Assembly: GCA_030583885.1 (NCBI GenBank)
Contig: CP129480.1
Location: 1,488,001 to 1,552,000, forward strand
DNA length: 64,000 nucleotides
DNA from: Anaerolineales bacterium
GTDB taxonomy: Bacteria > Chloroflexota > Anaerolineae > Anaerolineales > Villigracilaceae
Reading direction: 5' to 3'
Shown here: piece after piece, positions 35,914-45,867 of the stretch
Position numbering within the stretch: the first letter of the stretch is position 1
How the letters are laid out: every line of letters starts with the position of its first letter
Position numbers and translations under genes: made by a program
Notes under the pieces: generated by a model
Told to the model about the DNA's origin: nothing
What the model saw: the letters and a program-made list of their open reading frames with translations, nothing else
Databases searched by the model: none

Positions 35914-37005
35914 ATGACCCTCACCGACCGACTCCTCAACCTTGCGATGCAAATCCAGCAAATCCCTGCACCGACGTTCCACGAGGGGCCGCGCGGTGAG
36001 TTCGTGCGCAACCTTTTCCTAAAGGAGAAACTTGGAGATGTTTCAATGGATCCTTTGGGGAATGTCCTCGCACGATTGCCCGGGAAACAGAGGAAGGCAA
36101 AAGCGTTGGTGATATCCGCCCATTTGGACACCGTGTTCCCTGCGGGCATCAATTTGCCGATCAGGAAGGAAGCGGGGCGCATCGCTGCGCCGGGAATAGG
36201 CGATAATTCCCTTGGCGTCGCCTCGTTGTTTGGGATCCTCTGGTCATTGCGGGGAAGAGAACTTGACTTGAAGCATGATATCTGGTTTGTGGCAAATGTC
36301 GGGGAAGAGGGCCTAGGCGACCTGTGCGGAATGCGCGGGGTGGTGGAGCATTTTGGCGCGGACGTGCTTGGCTATCTTGTGCTGGAGGGGCTTGCGCTTG
36401 GACATGTCTATCACCGCGCGATTGGCGTAAAGCGTTATCGCATTACCTCAAAAACAGCGGGCGGACATTCCTGGTCGGATTACGGCCAGCCCTCGGCGGT
36501 GCATGAACTTGCTTCGTTGGTGACGCAATTGACCGCCATGCGGTTGCCGCGCCAGCCGCGCACGACGATGAACGTTGGTACGATTGTTGGAGGTACGGGG
36601 GTCAATGTGGTGGCGTCTGAAGCAAAATGCGAATTGGATTTGCGCTCGGAGGATCCGCACACGCTTGCGAAACTGGTAAACCAGGTGGAAGGTGTCCTGA
36701 CCCATGCCAGCCGTGAAGACGTGAAGTTCACCGCGGATGTAATTGGGGAACGGCCGGCGGGTGAGATCCCCGCCGACCATGCGCTTGTGGAGCTGGCAGT
36801 CACTTGCATGGCGGAACAAGGGTTGAATGCGATCCTGACGGCAGGCTCAACGGATGCAAATATTCCCCTGAGTCAAAATATCCCTGCTGTTGTGATGGGA
36901 ATTACAACCGGCGGCGGCGCACATACGGTGGATGAATATATTAATACAGAGCCGATTGCAAAGGGTGTGGAGGCGGTTACAGGTTTTGTCGTGGGATTAC
37001 TTTAA
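35914..37005 (+). CDS. M20-family metallopeptidase
   Basis: A 363-residue zinc peptidase resembling PepT and carboxypeptidase G2. SAHLDTVFP and GIGDNSLGVA give the first zinc ligands and EEGLGDLCG the catalytic Glu. A dimerisation domain starts near GGHSWSDYGQPSAVHE, and TTGGGAHTVDEYI supplies the last His. It overlaps the convergent cyclase gene by nine bases. Confidence 0.88.
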   Translation: MTLTDRLLNLAMQIQQIPAPTFHEGPRGEFVRNLFLKEKLGDVSMDPLGNVLARLPGKQRKAKALVISAHLDTVFPAGINLPIRKEAGRIAAPGIGDNSLGVASLFGILWSLRGRELDLKHDIWFVANVGEEGLGDLCGMRGVVEHFGADVLGYLVLEGLALGHVYHRAIGVKRYRITSKTAGGHSWSDYGQPSAVHELASLVTQLTAMRLPRQPRTTMNVGTIVGGTGVNVVASEAKCELDLRSEDPHTLAKLVNQVEGVLTHASREDVKFTADVIGERPAGEIPADHALVELAVTCMAEQGLNAILTAGSTDANIPLSQNIPAVVMGITTGGGAHTVDEYINTEPIAKGVEAVTGFVVGLL

Positions 37006-38709
37006 TCCCAGAACCTCAAATACTTCAATCGGCTGGGTTTTCCCCTTTAAAGTCATATTCGCATGGAGTTTGGCTTCCACTTGTTTTTTCACGCGGTCGT
37101 ACGCTTCGCGGCTGATCAGGATCTGGTTCTTCAGTGAATTTTCCTGAATGCGCTTGGCGATGTTCACGCTGTCGCTGATGGCGGTGTATTCCAGCCGTTT
37201 TTCGGTGCCGATCAACCCCAGCACTGCGTCACCGTAATGGATGCCGGCGCCGAAGGCGAGATGCGCGTTTTCAGGCAGTTCGCGGTACAGGCCTTCCACT
37301 GATTCTCGGATGGCCAGCGCGGTCTTCACAGCACGCAGGGTGTGGTCATTTTGCAGGACGGGCGCATTGAACCAGGCCATGATGGCGTCGCCCATGAATT
37401 TGTCGATTGTGCCTTCCTGTGCGAGCACCGCCTCCGCCATTGCGGCGAGGTACCGGTTGAGGATGCTTACCAATTTTTCCGGCGGCAGGCTTTCGCTGTA
37501 GGTGGTGAAACCGCGGATGTCTGCGAACAACACGGTGATGTCCACACGTTTACCGCCGAGCTGCAGACTGTTCGGGTCCAGTTGTTCGATGACAGCCGGG
37601 GAGACCATGCGCTCGAAGAGACGCCTCTGCGCCTCCAGCTTCTTTCGTTCTGTGAGGTCGTCGAGGACAATTGCCACACCCTGGGTTTTCTGTCCGGCGT
37701 CCTTGAGTGGGGCGAGATTTAAACGCCAGTTCACCCATCCGCGTTTTGGCAGGTTATGGCTGATTTCAAGGTCAACGATGGGTTTGTCGGTTTTTCGGAT
37801 CTCCATCAGATGCGGTTCAAGTTCGCTCGAAACGGAGGCAAGCGCCTCGTTAAGATGATGACCGATAATGTCCTCCGATGCGGCGCCGAGGATATTTTCC
37901 GCGGCGCGATTCGCGAGGGTGACCTGATTCTGAACATCTGCAGTAATCACACCGCTGGCAATGGATGCAAAGACGTTGCCCATCAGGTTCTTGAGCGCGG
38001 TCACTTCTTCGAGGGTGTGTTTCAGGGAGGAGAACAGGCGCGCATTTTCGATGGCAACCGCGGCCTGGTTTGCGAACGCGGCGAGCAAATCCCTTTCGCT
38101 TTCTGCGAAGAGGCCCGTGCGGATGCGGTTATCGGCATAGATCACGCCGATGATTTCATTTTTTACTTTGAGCGGCACGCATAAAATGGAGCGCAGGTTA
38201 AATGCGACGATACTTTCCTGGCCAACAAAACGCTGGTCCTCCTGTGCGTTGGTGGTGACGATGGCTTCGCCTGTCTCGATCACGCGCTGCACAACCGTGC
38301 GGCTGACGTTCTTCTCCGTTGACTCGATGGATGCCATTTCCCAGTTGCGCCCCATGCGGATGGTCATTTCACCGTTTTCATCGCGCAGCATGAGGAAGCC
38401 GCGCTCCGCTTTTGTGAGACGCACAATGTTGTCCATCACGATGCGCAGAACTTCATCGAGTTCTAGTGATGAATTGATCACCCGCCCCACATCTGCAAGG
38501 GCGAGCATGTTGCTGTGCTCTTTTTGAAAGGCTTCGATCTTTTCGCCGATTTGTCCCAGGGTGGTCTGCAAACCGCGCAGGTCGTCAGCAATATTCTTTG
38601 GGAGTTTTAGCTTGCTGGCTTCCAATTCGGTGCGGATGCGGCCTGCCCGGTCACTGAGGGCAAGGAGTTGGTCATGCACGGTTGTGGGGCGGGTGTGGTC
38701 GGAAGTCAT
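36997..38709 (-). CDS. GAF-PAS class III adenylate/guanylate cyclase
   Basis: A 570-residue cytoplasmic signalling enzyme. A short coiled coil leads into a GAF domain (about 70-225), a PAS domain (about 245-360) and a class III cyclase domain (about 390-560) with VTVLFADIRGFTT-like VLFADIRGFTTYSE (metal Asp), DKFMGDAIMAWFNAP and SDSVNIAKRIQ. The ATG at 38709 is chosen; an in-frame TTG lies four codons upstream. If it makes cAMP, the Crp-like proteins of the nitrite island are possible receivers, which is only an inference. Confidence 0.88.
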   Translation of the reverse strand: MTSDHTRPTTVHDQLLALSDRAGRIRTELEASKLKLPKNIADDLRGLQTTLGQIGEKIEAFQKEHSNMLALADVGRVINSSLELDEVLRIVMDNIVRLTKAERGFLMLRDENGEMTIRMGRNWEMASIESTEKNVSRTVVQRVIETGEAIVTTNAQEDQRFVGQESIVAFNLRSILCVPLKVKNEIIGVIYADNRIRTGLFAESERDLLAAFANQAAVAIENARLFSSLKHTLEEVTALKNLMGNVFASIASGVITADVQNQVTLANRAAENILGAASEDIIGHHLNEALASVSSELEPHLMEIRKTDKPIVDLEISHNLPKRGWVNWRLNLAPLKDAGQKTQGVAIVLDDLTERKKLEAQRRLFERMVSPAVIEQLDPNSLQLGGKRVDITVLFADIRGFTTYSESLPPEKLVSILNRYLAAMAEAVLAQEGTIDKFMGDAIMAWFNAPVLQNDHTLRAVKTALAIRESVEGLYRELPENAHLAFGAGIHYGDAVLGLIGTEKRLEYTAISDSVNIAKRIQENSLKNQILISREAYDRVKKQVEAKLHANMTLKGKTQPIEVFEVLGLK

Positions 38710-38751
38710 AAAGAATGCCAATGGAAGACTTGGAAATATTTCCTGTTTTTT

Positions 38752-41082
38752 CTAATTGTATCCTAAGATGAAGATTTTTAAACGGGCATATATGGCTTGA
38801 TACAGGATGTTCCGTGCCGCGCGGCGGGCAAGAGGCACATCGCCTCCATGCGGGCTGAACAAGGCGGATTGATGTTCGCGCAACAGGGTTTGAATGGACG
38901 GCGCGGCGGCAGGGATGAGCTTCTGCAAAATGACGGCGCGTTCCGCGGCGGTCACGTGAATGGACTGTGGTTTTCCCATCCAGCGCAGGCTGGCGTTGAT
39001 GCTGTGGAAATATTTTTCAGTGGGAAGAAGCGCTGTCCAAAGATACCACCGGTCCAGCCATGCGGGAGCTTCCCAGCCGTTGCGTTCCACCATGGATTTC
39101 AGGATGACCGCTGTTTGAACGTTTGGAATGTAACGCTTCTTGAGGAGGATGGCGAGGAGGACAAGGATAAATCCTCCGGCAAGGATGCTGAGCTGGAAAA
39201 TTAGCCGGTTTGATATGGTTTTATTAGGACTTTCCAACTGGACCGGTACTTGAGGTTTTTCCTGTTCAAGGGCTTCAAATTCCAGTGGCGTATTGATTTG
39301 ATCCGGGGGAAAAGCAGGTTGTTCCTCGCGCTCCTGCGGACGTTGAACAGGCTCCTGGTTTCCAGTCGGCTCAAATTCGATCCACCCATACCCCGGGAAA
39401 TATACTTCAGGCCAGGCGTGCGCATCGCGTTCGCGCACTGTGTAAAACGTGTTTTGCAAATTTGCCTCCCCTTGTGCAAAGCCGACTGCCAGCCGCGCCG
39501 GCACACCAACCGCGCGAAGCATTAATACCCCGGCACTGGCGTAGTAGTTGCAAAAACCCTGTTTGCCCTCGAATAAAAAATACTCCAACCTGTCCATGCT
39601 GTCTTCCGGGAAGGAGATGACGGGGCTATACTCGATTTCAGAGCGCAGATAATTTGTAATTGCATCGGCTGTATCATATGGATTGTCATGGGTGGCGGCA
39701 AGCTCCAATGCAAGCGCCTGGATGCGCGGGGAGAAATCCTCCGGCAATTGCAGATATTTATCCGTTACCCATGCAGGATAGTCATCCCCTGCTTTGCGCA
39801 ATTCAAAGACGGTCGGGTTGGCAAGCAGGGCCTTCGAGTGATAGGTTTCCCCAGCTTCAAGATACGGCGACGCCTGTACCGTCACAATATCCATGATCTC
39901 AGCCTCTTCCTTCTCGGATGGGATTTTCGTATGAACAATGTTGGCTCGATGGCTTACCCAGACGGGTTGGGCCGCCGTGTAAAGGATGGCTTGTCCTTTA
40001 ATGTATACGTTATAGGTAAAACTCACGTTTTTCCTGTTTTCCGTATCCGGGATCTCAAACTCACCGTCTTGAGGCTCATGGTTTTTGCCATACACCTCCG
40101 AAGTCAGCCAGCGGCCTTCTTCAAAACGGTCATAGATCCGCCCGCGCCAATACAATCGTGGATACTCCTGTGCGGCGGCCGGCGCATAAACAAGGAATGT
40201 CACAGATTCGCTCTGCGAGATGCGCGTGCCAAGCGGCAGTTCATTTCGATAGTAATCGCGGGACGGCAGGTTATCCTTTTTTACGGATGCGAACAGGTCT
40301 TCAAAGCGTTCATTTCCCGAGGACCAGTTTGCGGATATTCTTTGCCACATCTTCCTTGCCTGCAGGTGTACGGGGAGGGTGACTGGAACCAGCCACACCA
40401 GCAGGAGCAAAATCGCCGTGCAGACCATGATGGCGTTGTTGAAATCCATGCCGCTTTCCACGGAAATCTGTACGCGATTTTCCCGCCATTTTTTTCGGTC
40501 CACCAGGTATTTTTGACGCCCCAACAGGAGCAGTGCCGTGAACAGGTAAGCTCCAAACAGCCAGGTGTAATCCCTGGGCGTGTAATGGTTCAGGTAAATA
40601 AGGAACATCAGGATGCCGCTCGGTAGGATGGCAGCAAGGCCATGTGCATGGCGCGTCAATTGATACCCGCTGATCAGGCTGGCAAAGCAGTAGGGGATGC
40701 TTAACAACGCCACAAAAAATAATGGATCCTTGACCGGCCTGCCCGAAGCGAATTCGCTTAACCCCAGCAATAATCTGCCGGCCAGGATCAACAGTTTGTC
40801 CCCCAGATACGCTTCTTCCTCCGCAAATTTTATAAAGCCGAGCCATTGCCAGATAAAAATAACAAGCAGGTATCCAATGGATAGAAGGACAACGCCTCGT
40901 TTTTGGAAAAGGCTTTGCCCCAGGGCCAGTCCGACGATCAGACCCAGCAAAGCCACATTGCGGATGTGCTCGAGCCCATCTGTCCAGCTCGTGGATTGTA
41001 ACCGCCATGCCGAAAACAGGATGGCCAGGAACAGAAAAACAGCGGAGGGAAAGTCCCACCAGCGTGGAGATGATTTTTCCAT
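38752..41082 (-). CDS. Transglutaminase-like membrane protein (TgpA type)
   Basis: A 776-residue protein. Six or seven N-terminal helices are followed by an extracytoplasmic domain with a transglutaminase core: Cys in GKQGFCNYYASA, His in RERDAHAWPEVYFPGYGW and Asp/Glu just after (IEFEPTG). One more helix (about 640-660) and a DUF4129-like cytoplasmic tail end the protein. The ATG has TACACT six bases upstream and no Shine-Dalgarno. Confidence 0.85.
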   Translation of the reverse strand: MEKSSPRWWDFPSAVFLFLAILFSAWRLQSTSWTDGLEHIRNVALLGLIVGLALGQSLFQKRGVVLLSIGYLLVIFIWQWLGFIKFAEEEAYLGDKLLILAGRLLLGLSEFASGRPVKDPLFFVALLSIPYCFASLISGYQLTRHAHGLAAILPSGILMFLIYLNHYTPRDYTWLFGAYLFTALLLLGRQKYLVDRKKWRENRVQISVESGMDFNNAIMVCTAILLLLVWLVPVTLPVHLQARKMWQRISANWSSGNERFEDLFASVKKDNLPSRDYYRNELPLGTRISQSESVTFLVYAPAAAQEYPRLYWRGRIYDRFEEGRWLTSEVYGKNHEPQDGEFEIPDTENRKNVSFTYNVYIKGQAILYTAAQPVWVSHRANIVHTKIPSEKEEAEIMDIVTVQASPYLEAGETYHSKALLANPTVFELRKAGDDYPAWVTDKYLQLPEDFSPRIQALALELAATHDNPYDTADAITNYLRSEIEYSPVISFPEDSMDRLEYFLFEGKQGFCNYYASAGVLMLRAVGVPARLAVGFAQGEANLQNTFYTVRERDAHAWPEVYFPGYGWIEFEPTGNQEPVQRPQEREEQPAFPPDQINTPLEFEALEQEKPQVPVQLESPNKTISNRLIFQLSILAGGFILVLLAILLKKRYIPNVQTAVILKSMVERNGWEAPAWLDRWYLWTALLPTEKYFHSINASLRWMGKPQSIHVTAAERAVILQKLIPAAAPSIQTLLREHQSALFSPHGGDVPLARRAARNILYQAIYARLKIFILGYN

Positions 41083-41153
41083 TCATTGAGTGTACAATGA
41101 AGGCGGTGTGTTCGTCAATTGTGAAGCATTCAAAAACCCTACTGGAGGACTAT

Positions 41154-42152
41154 ATGCAGACCCTGATTGAGAGCAGCATAGCCTTTGTGATCACCTTGCA
41201 GGGAACTGGCGACTGGTTGATCGCCCCGATGCGTTTTTTTAGCCAACTAGGCACCGAGGATTTCTTTTTCATCGTCCTGCCGCTCATCTACTGGAGCATC
41301 GACGCCGGGCTTGGCGTGCGGGTGGGGATGATCCTGGCGGTTGGAAATGTATTCAATTACATCGGCAAACTTGCCTTTGCCGGACCGCGCCCCTACTGGG
41401 TGAGCTCCCAAGTCCGCGCATGGTGGCCCGAAACCTCGTTCGGCGCGCCTTCTGGGCATGCCCAACACGCCATGAGCGTGTGGGGCATCATGGCCGCCTC
41501 CCGCCGCGAAGGCTGGGTGCGGGCAATCTGCATCCTGTTGATTTTTATGATCGGGTTTTCGCGCATATACCTCGGCGCGCACTTTCCGCATGATGTAGTA
41601 CTCGGATGGTTGATCGGCGGTTTGATCCTGTGGGCATTCATCCGTTACTGGGATGCGGTTGCGGCATGGCTGGCGGGCAAAACCTTCCGACAGCAGGTAT
41701 GGACGGCATTCATTGTCTCGATGATTTTTGTAGCGGCGGGATGGGCAGTCACTGCGCCCCGAAGCGACTTTCAGGTTCCTGAACTGTGGATGGAAAATGC
41801 GCGTCTTGCCGGGACCGAGGAGCCTGCCCCGGTGGACTTGAACGGCGTCTTTACCTCGGCTGGGTCCTTCTTCGGGCTGGCGGTCGGTCTCGCGTGGATC
41901 GTGTCGATCGGGGGGTATCAGGCAACAGGTCCGCTATGGATGCGCGCGCTTCGCTATGTCATTGGCTTGATCGGCGTCCTCATCCTTTGGATGGGATTGG
42001 GAGAGATATTCCCTCGCGGCGACGGACTTCTTGTATATTCATTGCGCTTTATTCGTTATGCGCTGGTGGGCTGGTGGGTGACGGGCGGTGCGCCCTGGGT
42101 TTTCACCCGCTTCAAACTGGTGGAAGGCGGCAAGACCGGCGCGTCCATCTGA
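41154..42152 (+). CDS. PAP2-family membrane phosphatase
   Basis: A 332-residue protein with about eight helices. The three PAP2 motifs are present: KLAFAGPRPYW, PSGHAQHA and SRIYLGAHFPHDV. It probably dephosphorylates undecaprenyl pyrophosphate or lipid phosphates. GGAGG precedes the ATG at 41154; the longer reading from 41007 overlaps the divergent transglutaminase gene. Confidence 0.88.
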   Translation: MQTLIESSIAFVITLQGTGDWLIAPMRFFSQLGTEDFFFIVLPLIYWSIDAGLGVRVGMILAVGNVFNYIGKLAFAGPRPYWVSSQVRAWWPETSFGAPSGHAQHAMSVWGIMAASRREGWVRAICILLIFMIGFSRIYLGAHFPHDVVLGWLIGGLILWAFIRYWDAVAAWLAGKTFRQQVWTAFIVSMIFVAAGWAVTAPRSDFQVPELWMENARLAGTEEPAPVDLNGVFTSAGSFFGLAVGLAWIVSIGGYQATGPLWMRALRYVIGLIGVLILWMGLGEIFPRGDGLLVYSLRFIRYALVGWWVTGGAPWVFTRFKLVEGGKTGASI

Positions 42153-42209
42153 TATAATTATTTATCATTCGTAGCAAGGGAAAAGAAACGATCCAAAAGC
42201 ATTTTCAAT

Positions 42210-42268
42210 TAGGATTTCGCCCGTTATGACCGCGTATGTCATGCGCTTGCGGGGCAATCCTATTTTTT
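42210..42268 (+). terminator. Terminator-like hairpin after the PAP2 gene
   Basis: TAGGATT (42210-42216) with GCCCG just inside pairs with CGGGGC and AATCCTA (42256-42262), followed by six T. A long loop separates the arms. The same stretch could act in the leader of the kinase gene. Confidence 0.6.
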
Positions 42269-42288
42269 AGAAGCTCTTAAGGTTTTAG

Positions 42289-44463
42289 ATGACGCTGGAA
42301 AAAGACACCCTCCTTCATAATCGTTATCGTATCGTTGAAATTCTCGGACAGGGCGGCATGGGTTCGGTGTATCGCGCCATCGATGAAAACCTTGGCGTTT
42401 CAATTGCGCTTAAGGAAAATCTGTTTACAACCGATGAATATGCGCGTCAGTTCCGCCTGGAGGCGGTGATCCTTGCCAACCTGCGGCATCCAAACCTGCC
42501 GCGCGTCTCAGATCATATTGTGCTGGGTGATCAGGGTCAATACCTGGTCATGGACTATATTGAGGGGGAGGATTTGCGTTATCGCATGGAGCGGCTGGGC
42601 ATGCTTTCCGAGGAGGAGGCGGTGCATATAGGAGCCGCCATTTGTGACGCACTTGCTTATTTGCACACGCGCAAGCCTCCCATTTTGCACCGCGATATTA
42701 AACCCGGCAACGTGAAGATCACCCCGGACGGCCACATCTTTTTGGTGGATTTTGGGCTGGCAAAAGTTTATCAAAATGCAAGCCAGGCCACCACAACCGG
42801 TGCACGGGCGATGACCCCTGGGTATTCCCCCCCGGAACAATATGGTACTGCGCGTACAGATCCGCGCACGGATATTTATTCATTGGGGGCAACCTTGTAT
42901 GCGGCATTGAGCGGCGTCATCCCGGAGGATGGACTTGCCCGTGCAATGGAAAATGCGCAGTTGACTCCCTTAAGAAAACGGAATACCAAGATATCCCGCC
43001 GTCTTTCGGCGGCGATTGAAAAGGCGATGGCAGTCGACCCCAGTGATCGTTTTCAGCTTGCGGATGAATTCAAGGTTGCCCTGCTCGGCTCAAAATCAAA
43101 GACCCAGCAACCACCGGGAAGCTATACGGTTGCTCCGCCTCCCGCGGATGAATTTTCTGTTCATGATGAAGATGCAGAACCCGTCTCTCCCGGGAATGGA
43201 AAACCTCCCCGCAGCCCCAGAGGACCTGTTTTGCCTCCCACCACTGTGCAGGAGGATCAGCCTTTCGTTTCCCCCCTCAAGAAGCAAAAGGAACGTGAGC
43301 GTAAAAGACGGGTTGCGTTGTTCCGATTTGTACTGTTTTTATTGCTCCTGCTTTCGGCGAGTGTGCCTTTTTTTGCGCCCGGTATTCTGCCCGCGGATGT
43401 GCGCGGCATGATCCCCTTGTTTGCCCCCACCGATACCCGCACACCTTCCATCACACCTTCACCCATCCCAACCCAGACCCTTCCCCCCACGTTCACTGCG
43501 ACTGCGGTTTTGCCCACTGCAACCATTGCGCCGACGAATACCATGATCCCTGTTGATACGCCAACTTCTGTTGTAAACATTGCCTCTTTTATTGGCGGTG
43601 GGTCCGGGGAGATTGCGTTTGCCTCCACTCGCAGCGGGGCACCTCAGATATATCTCCTCGATATTGCAAGTGAAAATGTCGTTCAAATTACGGATATACC
43701 GGATGGGGCCTGTCAGCCGGCCTGGTCTCCGGATGGGCGGAAACTGGCGTTCATTTCTCCATGTAGAGGCATGCAGGATGTTTATAACAACGCCAGTTTG
43801 TATATTGTCAACGCAGACGGCACTGACATGATATCCCTTGCCTCCTCACCCGGCGGTAATTTTGACCCAGCCTGGTCTCCTGACGGCGAGGCGATCGCTT
43901 TTACTTCATTGCGGACCGGGCAGATGGAAATTTTTACCGTCAGCGTGAATGATATTTCAGCCGTGACCCAGATCACCAGGAGTGCCCAACTTATAGACTC
44001 GCGTATGCCTGCCTGGTCACAGGATGGTTCTCAGTTTGTTTATGTGGTTAAACGCGTTGGTGTCTATCAGATATGGATGATGAACGCGGATGGGACCGAA
44101 CAAATACAGATTGTGCGGAGCGGCACCGCCTTTACGAATTATTCTCCAGCGTGGTCGCCCACTGGTGATTTGATTCTCTTCAATCAGCGCTGCGCCACCA
44201 CATTTTGTAATCCATACCTCATGAGCATCTCGGCTGTGGATCGTTCGAATGAACAGGGTACGCGGTTTCAATCCAGTGTCATCCGAATAGAAAGTGTGGA
44301 TTTCTCCCCTGACGGATTCCTGCTTGCGTACGAGAGCGTGGACAGCCCGAACAATATTGATATTTTCCATATGACCGTTGCCGGCGCGAACCGCACACGC
44401 CTCACAACCGACCCTGCCGCGGATTTCCACCCCGCCTGGCGCCCTATAGTTCGAGAACCATAG
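42289..44463 (+). CDS. Membrane Ser/Thr protein kinase with extracellular TolB-like propeller
   Basis: A 724-residue protein. The kinase domain (about 11-270) has GQGGMGSV (20-27), K42, HRDIKPGN (134-141) and DFG (154-156). A linker precedes one helix (about 345-365), then a Thr/Pro-rich stretch and a beta-propeller of WD40/TolB-like repeats, each with the PAWSPDG or PDG..L.F pattern (about 430-724). The layout is of a receptor kinase sensing cell-surface signals. Confidence 0.92.
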   Translation: MTLEKDTLLHNRYRIVEILGQGGMGSVYRAIDENLGVSIALKENLFTTDEYARQFRLEAVILANLRHPNLPRVSDHIVLGDQGQYLVMDYIEGEDLRYRMERLGMLSEEEAVHIGAAICDALAYLHTRKPPILHRDIKPGNVKITPDGHIFLVDFGLAKVYQNASQATTTGARAMTPGYSPPEQYGTARTDPRTDIYSLGATLYAALSGVIPEDGLARAMENAQLTPLRKRNTKISRRLSAAIEKAMAVDPSDRFQLADEFKVALLGSKSKTQQPPGSYTVAPPPADEFSVHDEDAEPVSPGNGKPPRSPRGPVLPPTTVQEDQPFVSPLKKQKERERKRRVALFRFVLFLLLLLSASVPFFAPGILPADVRGMIPLFAPTDTRTPSITPSPIPTQTLPPTFTATAVLPTATIAPTNTMIPVDTPTSVVNIASFIGGGSGEIAFASTRSGAPQIYLLDIASENVVQITDIPDGACQPAWSPDGRKLAFISPCRGMQDVYNNASLYIVNADGTDMISLASSPGGNFDPAWSPDGEAIAFTSLRTGQMEIFTVSVNDISAVTQITRSAQLIDSRMPAWSQDGSQFVYVVKRVGVYQIWMMNADGTEQIQIVRSGTAFTNYSPAWSPTGDLILFNQRCATTFCNPYLMSISAVDRSNEQGTRFQSSVIRIESVDFSPDGFLLAYESVDSPNNIDIFHMTVAGANRTRLTTDPAADFHPAWRPIVREP

Positions 44464-44516
44464 TGGCTGAGTGATTATCTTGTCATAATGGGTGATGTCC
44501 TGCCCCGCTTGTTGAG

Positions 44517-44565
44517 AGACAAGGCTTTCGTCGTGGAATGCAAATCGCGGCAGCCTTGTCTTTTT
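44517..44565 (+). terminator. Rho-independent terminator after the kinase gene
   Basis: AGACAAGGCT (44517-44526) pairs with AGCCTTGTCT (44552-44561), followed by TTTT. The loop is 25 bases. Confidence 0.75.
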
Positions 44566-44595
44566 GTGTCACCTTTGTCTGTGTGCGGGCATCCG

Positions 44596-45864
44596 TTAAT
44601 GTGGATTCAACATCCGTCCAATGAACAGGATCTGTCCGCTTTGCAGGTCGCGGATGAAGAAGATAAACGGGCGGTCGATCACCAAGGTGATGTCCCACAT
44701 GGGCGCGCCAGTCGCTTCCATGATGACGGCGGTTGCGGCGGCAGCCTCCGTGCCTTCCTCGTCCACCGCCACGAACGCCTTGTGGATGACATTGCCGATG
44801 AACAGATCTCTGCCGCCCGTCATGGCGGAGAAATCGGCTTTGCCACTGTCAAACGCATCGGACATGCCCATCTGTTTAAGTGCATCGGGCAGGGCAAACG
44901 AGCTCTCGAATTTGAATTTTGGGAATCTCAGCATCACGGACGTTTGGTTCATTTTCCCAAATACATCTTCAAGCAGGTCATACGTCAAAGCGGATTCGAT
45001 CTCCTCGAACCTACCCTCATCCGGGACGATGATGTTCATTGCGGCAGTGCTGCCGGCATAGGGAAGTTCCACAGCCTGATAGCCATCCCCGCTGGCATAG
45101 GGGATGTACATGCCCTGTCCCATCATTGGGACGTTCACTTGTGAGCCGTCCAATAAATTGAAGGGAATATCGTATGTGTCATCCGCATCAAACTGATCGA
45201 GCCAGTCCGCTTTGAAATAGATGGCGTTGACCAGTACCATGCGCGTATCGGGTCCCACGGAATCTTCGGGCAGCAGGTCGTTGATCTTGTCTTCGGTCTG
45301 GTCGCTGACCCAGTTGTTGATGGTGATGCGTTCCTGGTTTGGCTGGTTTATGAAATCTGCCAGGCGGACGCCTGCGCCGTAATTCCTGGCAAGCGTATCC
45401 AGAAATTCTGGCAGGAATGCAAAGGTCTGCTCCGCCCAGACTGCGTTGGCGATGTTAAGTTGCAGAGGCTCCTGGTCCTTATCCAGGTTGAGCGGTTTCT
45501 TATTCAATTCAAGATCGAGTGCATTGAAGGCTGGATGCACCTGTGCCTGCGGGGGGAAATGCAATGTCTGAGCCAATTGGGATTCGGTTTCGCCGCGCGC
45601 GCCGGCGTAGGTCATTGCCAGGGCGAGGGAAATGCTGTAGGGAGACAGGATCAGGTTCCCGTTTTCGGAACGAAGCGCCTGGTACACATCCAAAGCGAAG
45701 GTATTGTTCCCTTCCACAAGATTGTGGATTTCCGCCGGCGGAATGTTTGGATCAATTTCGCGGCGGAAGTTTGATTCGGCAATTTGCGCAGACGCACCTC
45801 CACAAGCCCCAAGAACCAAGGACGTGAGTAAAAGACGGGAGAGAACGGTATATGCTTTTTTCAT
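44596..45864 (-). CDS. Serpin, lipoprotein form
   Basis: A 422-residue serine-protease inhibitor homolog. A lipobox LVLGAC anchors it outside the membrane. Serpin landmarks are in order: NLILSPYSISLALAMTYAGARGETESQL (about 65-95), NAIYFKADW, and the reactive-loop hinge VDEEGTEAAAATAVI followed by FIFFIRD and IGRMLNP. An intact hinge suggests an inhibitory type. The P1 region is IMEATGAPMW, and the target protease is unknown. It runs with the SRPBCC-PDZ-DinB gene, 3 bases apart. Confidence 0.92.
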   Translation of the reverse strand: MKKAYTVLSRLLLTSLVLGACGGASAQIAESNFRREIDPNIPPAEIHNLVEGNNTFALDVYQALRSENGNLILSPYSISLALAMTYAGARGETESQLAQTLHFPPQAQVHPAFNALDLELNKKPLNLDKDQEPLQLNIANAVWAEQTFAFLPEFLDTLARNYGAGVRLADFINQPNQERITINNWVSDQTEDKINDLLPEDSVGPDTRMVLVNAIYFKADWLDQFDADDTYDIPFNLLDGSQVNVPMMGQGMYIPYASGDGYQAVELPYAGSTAAMNIIVPDEGRFEEIESALTYDLLEDVFGKMNQTSVMLRFPKFKFESSFALPDALKQMGMSDAFDSGKADFSAMTGGRDLFIGNVIHKAFVAVDEEGTEAAAATAVIMEATGAPMWDITLVIDRPFIFFIRDLQSGQILFIGRMLNPH

Positions 45865-45867
45865 GAT

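Noticed and set aside
42153..42288. tRNA-like or riboswitch element before the kinase gene
   Set aside because: It folds as one hairpin followed by a T-run, so a terminator is the simpler reading.
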